A stretch of 64,000 bases of DNA from positions 1,054,001 through 1,118,000 of the forward strand of contig NZ_JAPZBC010000001.1 in assembly GCF_027460265.1 (NCBI RefSeq). Reading direction: 5' to 3'. Position numbers and translations under genes: made by a program. Under the pieces are notes generated by a model. The model saw nothing but the letters and a program-made list of their open reading frames with translations, was not told the DNA's origin and searched no databases. This document shows, piece by piece, positions 8,535 to 15,571 of the stretch (position 1 is the first letter of the stretch; each line of letters begins with the position of its first letter). The DNA is from Streptomyces sp. WMMC940. GTDB lineage: Bacteria; Actinomycetota; Actinomycetes; Streptomycetales; Streptomycetaceae.

Positions 8535-9758
8535 TCAGACGGCGGACGCAGGGACGGGGGTGTAGACGGCGTTCTTCGCGGCGCTCTCCTCCACGGCGGC
8601 GAGCACCCGCTGCACCTGGAGTCCGTCGGCGAACGACGGTGCCGGTGCGGTGTTCCCGGCGGCGACGGCGTGCACGACGTCGCGCGCCTGGTGCACGAAG
8701 GTGTGCTCGTAGCCGAGGGCGTGGCCGGGCGGCCACCATGCCTCCAGGTACGGGTGGCCGGGTTCGGTGACGAGGATGCGCCGGAAGCCGGCCGACGCGG
8801 CGGGTTCGGTGTGGTCGTGGAAGGACAGTTCGTTGAGGCGTTCCAGGTCGAAGGCGAGGGAGCCCCGTTCGCCGTTGATCTCCAGTCGCAGTGCGTTCTT
8901 GCGGCCGGCCGCCATCCGGGTCGCCTCGAAGGAGGCCAGCGCCCCGGAGGCGAGCCGCCCGGTGAACAGGGCGGCGTCGTCGACGGTGACCGGGCCGCGC
9001 CGGTCGGTTCCGGTGGCGGACAGCCCCGTCGGGACCCCGGCGAGCAGCGGCCGTTCACGGACGAAGGTCTCGGTGAGCGCGGACACCCCGACCAGCGGCT
9101 CGCCCGCAAGGTACTGCGCGAGGTCCACGGCGTGAGCGCCGAGGTCGCCGAGCGCCCCGGAGCCCGCGTGCTCGCGCTCCAGCCGCCAGGTCAGCGGGAA
9201 GTCGGGGTCGACGAGCCAGTCCTGGAGGTAGGTGACCCGCACATGGCGGAGCGCGCCGAGCCGGTCGTCGGCGATCAGCCGGCGGGCGTACGCGATCGCC
9301 GGCACCCGCCGGTAGTTGAAGCCGACCACGGCCACCTGGCCGCGTGCGGCGGCCGCTGCGGCGGCGGCCACCATCGCCTCGGCCTCGGGGACCGAGTTGG
9401 CCAGCGGCTTCTCGCACAGGACGTGCTTGCCCGCCTCCAGGGCGGCGACGGCGATCTCCGCATGGCTGTCACCCGGGGTGCAGACGTCGACCAGTTGCAC
9501 ATCGTCCCGGGTCACGAGGGCGCGCCAGTCGCTCTCCGCCGCCGCCCAGCCGTGCTTTGCGGCGGCGGCCCGGACGGCGACCGCGTCGCGGCCGCCGATC
9601 GCGGCGAGGACCGGCCGCAGCGGAAGGTCGAAGACGCGCCCCGCGGTGCGCCAGCCCTGTGAGTGGGCGGCACCCATGAACGCGTATCCGACCATGCCGA
9701 CGCCGAGTGTCGGCGGTGCGGCCTCGCTGTCGCTGTCCCTCTGTTCCTTGCCGGCCAT
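8535..9758 (-). CDS. Gfo/Idh/MocA-family oxidoreductase
   Basis: The 407-residue NAD(P)-dependent sugar dehydrogenase has an N-terminal Rossmann fold (GVGMVGYAFMGAAHSQGW), the diagnostic CEKPLANS motif near residue 115 with its cofactor-side lysine, and the C-terminal substrate half (GDLGAHAVDLAQY, the usual GxHxxD-like catalytic region). GAGGAGG lies about 8 nt before the ATG. Family members oxidise sugars or cyclitols, several at C3. It lies between the sugar-binding lipoprotein and the isomerase genes, so it probably acts in the cytoplasm on the imported sugar. Confidence 0.92.
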   Translation of the reverse strand: MAGKEQRDSDSEAAPPTLGVGMVGYAFMGAAHSQGWRTAGRVFDLPLRPVLAAIGGRDAVAVRAAAAKHGWAAAESDWRALVTRDDVQLVDVCTPGDSHAEIAVAALEAGKHVLCEKPLANSVPEAEAMVAAAAAAAARGQVAVVGFNYRRVPAIAYARRLIADDRLGALRHVRVTYLQDWLVDPDFPLTWRLEREHAGSGALGDLGAHAVDLAQYLAGEPLVGVSALTETFVRERPLLAGVPTGLSATGTDRRGPVTVDDAALFTGRLASGALASFEATRMAAGRKNALRLEINGERGSLAFDLERLNELSFHDHTEPAASAGFRRILVTEPGHPYLEAWWPPGHALGYEHTFVHQARDVVHAVAAGNTAPAPSFADGLQVQRVLAAVEESAAKNAVYTPVPASAV

Positions 9759-9801
9759 ACGGGTTCCTCCTCGTCGGTTGCTCGATGGGGGCGGCGGAAC
9801 G

Positions 9802-10848
9802 TCAGTTGAAGCCCGTGGGCAGGTACTGGTCGACGTTGTCCTTGGTGACGACGGCCGAGTAGAGGGTGACCGAGGCGGGGACCTCGAGCTCCGCCATGCC
9901 GCCGATGCCCTTGCCCTGGCCGAGGGCGCGGGCGAGGTCGATGGCGGACGCGGCCATCGTCGGGGGGTAGAGGACGGTCGCCTTCAGCACGCCGTTGTCG
10001 GCCTTGATGGCGTCCATCGCGGACTTGGCGCCGGCGCCGCCGACCATCAGGAAGTCGTCCCGGCCGGCCTGCTGGATGGCACGGAGGGCGCCCACGCCCT
10101 GGTCGTCGTCGTGGTTCCACAGCGCGTCGAACCGCTTCTGCGCCTGGAGCAGCTGGGCCATCCTGGCCTGGCCGGACTCGACGGTGAACTCGGCGGCCTG
10201 GCGGGCGACCTTGCGGATGTTGGGGTAGTTCCTGAGGGCGTCGTCGAAGCCCTGGGTGCGCTGCCTGGTGAGTTCCAGGTTGTCCATGCCGGCGAGTTCG
10301 ATGACCTTGGCGTTCGGTCTGTCCTTGAGCTGCTCGCCGATGAAGCGGCCCGCGTTGAGACCCATGCCGTAGTTGTCGCCGCCGATCCAGCAGCGGTAGG
10401 CCTGCGGGGAGGCGAAGACGCGGTCCAGGTTGACCACGGGGATGCCGGCCTTCATGGCCTGCAGTCCGACCTGGGTGAGGGCCTTGCCGTCGGCCGGCAG
10501 GATCACCAGGACGTCGACCTTCTTGTTGATGAGGGTCTGGATCTGGCCGATCTGGGCGGCGGTGTCGTTGGAGCCCTCGGTGATCTCCAGGGTGACGTCC
10601 GCGTACTTCCCGGCGCGCTGCTTGGCGTTGGCGTTGATGGCCGCGAGCCAGCCGTGGTCGGCCTGCGGGCCGGCGAAGCCGATGGTGACGGGCTTGCCGG
10701 GCTCGTCGTCGGCGGCGGGCGCGTTGCCGGTGGCCGTGCCGGCGTTCTTCGGCTCGTTGCCGGTGCAGGCGGTGAGGAGGGCGCCGGCGGAGACGGCGGC
10801 GGTGCCGAACAGCAGTCCTCTGCGGCTGGTGGCGGGGATTTCTGGCAT
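9802..10848 (-). CDS. sugar ABC transporter substrate-binding lipoprotein
   Basis: The 348-residue type I periplasmic-binding-fold protein starts MPEIPATSRRGLLFGTAAVS and has the lipobox LLTAC, so it is exported (the SRRGLLF signature suggests the Tat route) and lipid-anchored at the Cys near residue 28. The mature part has VTIGFAGPQADHGWLAAIN, VLVILPADGKAL and CWIGGDNYGMGLNAGR, typical of ribose/xylose-type binding proteins. It supplies ligand to the permease and ATPase encoded just upstream in the same operon. The actual sugar cannot be read from the sequence. Confidence 0.92.
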   Translation of the reverse strand: MPEIPATSRRGLLFGTAAVSAGALLTACTGNEPKNAGTATGNAPAADDEPGKPVTIGFAGPQADHGWLAAINANAKQRAGKYADVTLEITEGSNDTAAQIGQIQTLINKKVDVLVILPADGKALTQVGLQAMKAGIPVVNLDRVFASPQAYRCWIGGDNYGMGLNAGRFIGEQLKDRPNAKVIELAGMDNLELTRQRTQGFDDALRNYPNIRKVARQAAEFTVESGQARMAQLLQAQKRFDALWNHDDDQGVGALRAIQQAGRDDFLMVGGAGAKSAMDAIKADNGVLKATVLYPPTMAASAIDLARALGQGKGIGGMAELEVPASVTLYSAVVTKDNVDQYLPTGFN

Positions 10849-10942
10849 GGCGGTTCAACCCCTCTGGGTTCGGGCGTGCGGGTGGGCCGGGACGTGCGGG
10901 GCGGCTCCGGGGCGGGGGCGAGGAGGTGTCAGCGGCGCGGGA

Positions 10943-11965
10943 TCACGTCTCGCCGTTGCGCAGGGTGCTGCGCTGGACCAGGACGGCGGCCACGATGATC
11001 GCTCCCTTGGCGATCTGCTGGACGGCGCTCTCCAGGTTGTTGAGGGCGAAGATGTTGGTGATGGTGGTGAAGACGAGGACGCCGAGGACGGAGCCGACGA
11101 TGGTGCCGCGGCCGCCGCTGAGCAGGGTGCCGCCGATGATCGCCGCGGCGATGGCGTCGAGTTCGTAGAGGTTGCCGTTGGTGTTCTGGCCGGAGCCGGA
11201 GAGGACGATGAGCAGGAAGGCCGCGATGCCGCAGCACAGTCCGGACAGCAGGTAGAGGTGGAGCCGCTGGCGGCGTACGTCGATGCCGGCGAGCCGGGCC
11301 GCTTCGGCGTTGCCGCCGACGGCGACGGTGCGGCGTCCGAAGGTCGTCCGGTTCAGCAGCAGCCAGCCGAGGACGGTGACGGCGGCGAAGACCAGCACCA
11401 GCGGCGGGATGCCGAGGAGGTAGGAGTCGGGGACGCCGAGGTCCAGCACCGGCTGGACGGTCACGATCTGCGTCTTGCCGTCGGTGATCTGCAGGGCGAG
11501 GCCGCGGGCCGAGGCGAGCATGGCGAGGGTCGCGATGAACGGCACCATCCCGCCGTAGGCGATGAGCAGGCCGTTGACCAGTCCGCAGCCGACGCCGACG
11601 ACGATCGCGGTGAACAGGATGCCCGCGAAACCGTACTCCTGGGTGGCGACGGTGGTCGCCCACACGGAGGCGAGGGCGACGATCGCGCCGACGGACAGGT
11701 CGATGCCGCCGCTGGTGATGACGAAGGTCATGCCGACGGTGACGACGCCGATGACGGACGCCTGGGTGAGCACCAGTTGGAGGTTGGAGGTGTCCAGGAA
11801 GGCGTCGGGTCTGGTGATGCCGCCGACCGCGACGAGCACGGCGAGGACGCCGAGGAGCGAGAGGTTGCGGACGTCGGCGCGCAGTCCCGGGGCGGGCCGG
11901 GCGGCCTTGGCGGCCGGGGGCGGGATCGCGGGCGGCGGCGGGGCCTCGGAGGCGGGCTGCGTCAT
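10943..11965 (-). CDS. sugar ABC transporter permease (RbsC-like)
   Basis: The 340-residue membrane protein belongs to the BPD_transp_2 family of ribose/xylose/autoinducer-2 permeases. After a Pro/Ala-rich cytoplasmic tail (about 30 residues) it has eight or more hydrophobic segments and the family landmarks SGGIDLSVGAIVALASVWA and AVGGNAEAARLAGIDV, with AIIGGTLLSGGRGTIVGSVLG near the end. Its ATG overlaps the stop of the upstream ATPase gene (ATGA), giving translational coupling. Confidence 0.93.
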   Translation of the reverse strand: MTQPASEAPPPPAIPPPAAKAARPAPGLRADVRNLSLLGVLAVLVAVGGITRPDAFLDTSNLQLVLTQASVIGVVTVGMTFVITSGGIDLSVGAIVALASVWATTVATQEYGFAGILFTAIVVGVGCGLVNGLLIAYGGMVPFIATLAMLASARGLALQITDGKTQIVTVQPVLDLGVPDSYLLGIPPLVLVFAAVTVLGWLLLNRTTFGRRTVAVGGNAEAARLAGIDVRRQRLHLYLLSGLCCGIAAFLLIVLSGSGQNTNGNLYELDAIAAAIIGGTLLSGGRGTIVGSVLGVLVFTTITNIFALNNLESAVQQIAKGAIIVAAVLVQRSTLRNGET

Positions 11966-13515
11966 GAGCTCGGGCTCCCTTCCATGACGAGGTCGAGTAC
12001 GCGGTGCTCGTCCAGCTCCCCGGCGGGCGCCGTGTGGACGACGCGGCCTTCCCGGAGCACCAGCACCCGGTCGGCGAGGCCCAGCACCTCGGGGATCTCG
12101 CTGGAGACGAGGAGGACGGCGAGTCCTTCGTCGGCGAGCCGGCGGATGACGGCGTAGAGCTCGGCGCGGGCGCCGACGTCGACGCCGCGGGTGGGTTCGT
12201 CGAGCAGCAGGACGCGGCAGCCGCGCAGCAGCCAGCGGGCGAGGACGGCCTTCTGCTGATTGCCGCCGGACAGGGTGCGGATGCGGGCGTCGGGGTCGTC
12301 GGGGCGCAGCGACAGCTCGCGGGTGGCCCGGCGGGCTTCGCGGCGCTCGGCGCCGCGGTCGAGCCAGCCGCCCCGGGAGAAGCGGGAGAGGGAGGACACG
12401 GACACGTTGCGGGTGACGGATTCGAGCATCAGCAGGCCCTGGGCCTTGCGTTCCTCGGGGGCGAGGCCGAGGCCGGCGCGGACGGCGGAGCGCACGCTGC
12501 CGGGCTTGAGGGTGCGGCCGTCGACGGTGACGCGGCCGGTGCTGGGCTTGCGGGCCCCGTACACGGTCTCCAGGATCTCGGAACGCCCGGAGCCGACCAG
12601 TCCGGCGAGCCCGAGGATCTCGCCCGGGCGCAGTTCGAGGTCGACGGGTGCGAACTCGCCGTCGCGGCTGAGGCCTTCGACGCGGAGCACGGGGGCGGCC
12701 CGGGGCGGGGCCGCGGGGTGGTCGGGGAAGACGTACTCGACGTTGCGGCCGGTCATCATGGCAACGATGTCGCGCGTGGGCGTGGCCTTGGCGGGCAGTC
12801 CCCCGGCGACGGCACGCCCGTCCTTGAGGACGGTGACCCGGTCGCCGATGCGGCGGATCTCCTCCAGACGGTGGGAGATGTGGACGACGGCGACGCCGTC
12901 GGCGGTGAGGTCGGCGACGATGCGGAAGAGGTTGTCGGTCTCGTCGGGGTCGAGGGCGGCGGAGGGTTCGTCCATGACGATGAGGCGCACGTCGTGGGAG
13001 AGGGCGCGGGCCATGGAGACGATCTGCTGCTGGGCGGCGGAGAGGCCGCCGACCCGGCGGCCGGGGTCGATCTCGGGGTGGCCGAGGCGGCGGAGCAGCG
13101 CGGCGGCGGCGCGGCGGGCCTCGCGGCGGCGGACGACGAACCCGGCGGCGGTGGGTTCATGGCCGAGGAAGACGTTCTCGGCGACCGACAGGCCCTCCAC
13201 CAGGTCGAGTTCCTGGTAGATGGTGGCGATGCCGAGGCGCATGGCGGCGATGGGCGACCTGAGCGCGACGGGTTCGCCGCGCCAGGTGATCCGTCCGTCG
13301 TCGGGCTGGTGGGCTCCGGCGAGGACCTTGATGAGGGTGGACTTGCCTGCGCCGTTCTGGCCGAGCAGGCAGTGGACCTCGCCGGCCTGGACGTCGAGGT
13401 CGACGCCGTCGAGGGCGCGGACGCCGGGGAACGACTTGGTGATGCCGGACATCGTGAGCAGCGGTGGTGCGGACGGGTCCTGCGGTGAAGGCGGTGTGGG
13501 TGGTTCTGGCGCCAT
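11962..13515 (-). CDS. sugar ABC transporter ATP-binding protein (two ABC domains, RbsA/XylG-like)
   Basis: The 517-residue protein contains two nucleotide-binding domains. Domain 1 has Walker A GQNGAGKST, a diverged signature GLSAAQQQ and Walker B LIVMDEPSAALD. Domain 2 has a degenerate P-loop GLVGSGRSE, signature LSGGNQQKA and Walker B VLLLDEPTRGVD. This asymmetry is typical of carbohydrate-uptake CUT2 ATPases. The ATG at 13515 is preceded by GAGGGG. It follows the ROK gene by 95 nt and overlaps the permease gene, forming the energising subunit of the transporter. Confidence 0.94.
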   Translation of the reverse strand: MAPEPPTPPSPQDPSAPPLLTMSGITKSFPGVRALDGVDLDVQAGEVHCLLGQNGAGKSTLIKVLAGAHQPDDGRITWRGEPVALRSPIAAMRLGIATIYQELDLVEGLSVAENVFLGHEPTAAGFVVRRREARRAAAALLRRLGHPEIDPGRRVGGLSAAQQQIVSMARALSHDVRLIVMDEPSAALDPDETDNLFRIVADLTADGVAVVHISHRLEEIRRIGDRVTVLKDGRAVAGGLPAKATPTRDIVAMMTGRNVEYVFPDHPAAPPRAAPVLRVEGLSRDGEFAPVDLELRPGEILGLAGLVGSGRSEILETVYGARKPSTGRVTVDGRTLKPGSVRSAVRAGLGLAPEERKAQGLLMLESVTRNVSVSSLSRFSRGGWLDRGAERREARRATRELSLRPDDPDARIRTLSGGNQQKAVLARWLLRGCRVLLLDEPTRGVDVGARAELYAVIRRLADEGLAVLLVSSEIPEVLGLADRVLVLREGRVVHTAPAGELDEHRVLDLVMEGSPSS

Positions 13516-13610
13516 GGCGGATCCCCTCGGCGGGTGCGGCCGGTGAGCGGGCAGGGTGGAACCGGGTGCGTGGTGCCGTGGTGCGTTGCGGGCCGACCGG
13601 TCCGGGCGGA

Positions 13611-14801
13611 TCAGGCCGGGGAGAACAGGTGGTCGCTGATGAGCCGGGCCGCGCCGATCACTCCGGCGGTGGGGCCCAGTTCGCCCAGCACGATGGGGAG
13701 GTTGCCGGTGGCCAGCGGCAGGGACTGCCGGTAGACCTGGGTACGGACGCTGGCGAGCAGGGTGTGGCCGAGCCCGGTGACACCGCCGCCGATCACGACC
13801 AGTCCGGGGTTGAAGAAGCTGACGAGTCCGGCGATGACCTGGCCGACGCGGTTGCCGCCCTCCCGGATCAGCTCGAGTGCGGTGGAGTCGCCGGCGGCGG
13901 CCGCGGTGGCGACGTCGGCGGCGGTGAGCCGGCCCACGGTCTCCAGGCGCGCGGCGAGCTCGGGCGACTGTCCGTTGCGGGCCGCCTCCTCGGCGTCGCG
14001 GGCGAGTGCCGCGCCGCTGAAGTGGGCTTCCAGGCAGCCCCTGTTGCCGCAGGCGCAGGCGCGTCCCTCGGCCTCGACCCGGATGTGGCCGATGTCGCCG
14101 GCGCTGCCGGTGGTGCCGCGGTGGACCTCGCCGCCGACGACGATGCCGCAGCCGATGCCGGTACCGATCTTGATGCAGAGGAAGTCGCCGACGGAGCGGG
14201 CCACGCCGGCGTGCTGCTCCCCCATCGCCATCAGGTTCACGTCGTTGTCGACCATGACGGGGCAGCCGAGTTCCTGGCTGAGGGCCTCTCGCACCGGGAA
14301 GCCGTCCCAGCCGGGCATGATCGGCGGTGCGACGGGGACGCCTTCGGGGTAGCGGACCGGTCCGGGTACGCCGATGCCGGCACCGTCGAAGCCTTCGGCG
14401 AGTCCGGAGACCTTCAGTTTGGCCGCCATCGCGAGGACCTGCTCGAAGACGGCGACCGGGCCCTCGCGTACGTCCATCGGCTGGTTGAGGTGGCCGAGGA
14501 CCTCCAGTTCGGCGTTGGTGACGGCGACGTCGACGGAGGTGGCGCCGATGTCGACGCCGAGGAAGCGCAGGTTCGGGGCGAGCCGGATGTTGTGGGAGCG
14601 TCGGCCGCCCCGGGAGGCGGCGAGGCCGTCGGCGACGACCAGTCCGGTCTCCAGCAGCCGGTCGATCTCGACGGCGAGCTTGGAACGGGAGAGGTCGACC
14701 TGGTCGCCCAGCTGGGCGCGGGAGTTGGGGCCGCCGTCGCGCAACAGCCTGAGCAGTCGCGCCTGGTGCGCGTTGGCGGGTCGAGCCGTCATGCGTCTCA
14801 C
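13611..14801 (-). CDS. ROK-family transcriptional regulator
   Basis: The protein of about 396 residues has an N-terminal winged helix (ANAHQARLLRLLRDGGPNSR, LSRSKLAVEIDRLLETGLV) and a ROK sugar-kinase-like domain (FLGVDIGATSVDVAV, GIGVPGPVRYPEG, GTGIGCGIVVGG) with the zinc cluster motif CACGNRGCLE. The GTG at 14801 is preferred because GGAGGAGG lies about 10 nt upstream; the ATG at 14792 is the alternative. ROK proteins usually repress sugar genes until ligand binds. It is the first gene of the transporter operon, and its promoter region shares a palindromic motif with the ThuA/DUF1080 gene. Confidence 0.93.
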   Translation of the reverse strand: MRRMTARPANAHQARLLRLLRDGGPNSRAQLGDQVDLSRSKLAVEIDRLLETGLVVADGLAASRGGRRSHNIRLAPNLRFLGVDIGATSVDVAVTNAELEVLGHLNQPMDVREGPVAVFEQVLAMAAKLKVSGLAEGFDGAGIGVPGPVRYPEGVPVAPPIMPGWDGFPVREALSQELGCPVMVDNDVNLMAMGEQHAGVARSVGDFLCIKIGTGIGCGIVVGGEVHRGTTGSAGDIGHIRVEAEGRACACGNRGCLEAHFSGAALARDAEEAARNGQSPELAARLETVGRLTAADVATAAAAGDSTALELIREGGNRVGQVIAGLVSFFNPGLVVIGGGVTGLGHTLLASVRTQVYRQSLPLATGNLPIVLGELGPTAGVIGAARLISDHLFSPA

Positions 14802-14900
14802 GCGCCCCTCCCCTCCTCCGGCCGTCGGCACGGGGGATCCCGGTCAGCCGTTCCGTCGGGCTTTCGAGGGGAACGTAGCAGCGCTTTCTCCGAGGGGGAA

Positions 14901-14949
14901 GAAGTTGGGCAGCAATCCACCACAACTTTCTCCACACCCAGGACAAAGC
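14901..14949 (-). promoter_or_regulatory. putative ROK operator/promoter
   Basis: Inverted arms GAAGTTG (14901-14907) and CAACTTT (14923-14929) are separated by 15 nt and are followed by AGGACAAAGC (14940-14949). The AACTT to AGGACAAAGC spacing equals that at 7329-7354. The site is 100-150 bp upstream of the ROK start, where an autoregulatory operator would be expected. Confidence 0.55.
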
Positions 14950-15002
14950 GCGGGCGGGGTGGCGAACGCGGCGCCGGGCTGGGCGTGGTCCGCGCGGTGC
15001 CG

Positions 15003-15302
15003 TCAGGGTTTGAGGTGGCTGAAGCCGACCTCGTAGCGGTCGACGGAGACGATCCGCTGGCCCTCCCGGCGGGCCGTGTCCACGCGGAGGCGGTCGGCCT
15101 TCTCCTCACTGGCCAGCATGGTCTCCTCGTCCTCCCACAGGGTCAGCGAGACGGACCTCCCCGTGGCCCGGTCGACGAACCAGTACACGCCGAGGAAGCC
15201 GGGAAGTCCCCGGACCTGCTGGACGACCGTTTCCGCGTGCGCGGACAGATCGCCCCCGGGGGGCACGGGCGACCCCTCGTACCTGCTCAGTCTCGCGAAC
15301 AT
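15003..15302 (-). CDS. small ABM-like (antibiotic biosynthesis monooxygenase fold) protein
   Basis: The 99-residue protein reads MFARLSRYEGSPVPPGGDLS, then GLPGFLGVYWFVDRATG and SLTLWEDEETMLASEE. This is the alternating pattern of ferredoxin-like dimeric alpha-beta barrel (ABM) proteins, where a strand-helix repeat ends in a W-E-D element. GGAAGGGG precedes the ATG. Most relatives have no known substrate. It stands alone between the ROK promoter and a phosphatase gene. Confidence 0.7.
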   Translation of the reverse strand: MFARLSRYEGSPVPPGGDLSAHAETVVQQVRGLPGFLGVYWFVDRATGRSVSLTLWEDEETMLASEEKADRLRVDTARREGQRIVSVDRYEVGFSHLKP

Positions 15303-15533
15303 CGCAGCTCCCCTTCCTCCGCGGCCGAGGCCGGGCGGTCGGCAGCCCCAGGACCAGCGTGCCCCGTCCCCCGGCCGCCCGCACGCCGCGGCGCCGGACC
15401 CCGCGGGCGCCCGGGGCGCTCGGGCAGGGGCGCTCGGGCCACGCGGGGCACGGGAGCCGGTCGCGGGTGGCGGTCCCGAGGTGGGCCGGTGGCCGGACCT
15501 GCCGACGTTTCCGCGGTCGTGTGCGGAGCGGGG

Positions 15534-15561
15534 CCCACGGCCCTCGGCCGGACGCCGTGGG
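15534..15561 (-). terminator. possible terminator after the PP2C phosphatase gene
   Basis: An 8-bp perfect stem (15534-15541 with 15554-15561) lies 11 nt past the phosphatase stop codon. The stem is short but GC-rich and in the expected position. Confidence 0.45.
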
Positions 15562-15571
15562 TGAGGGCCCG

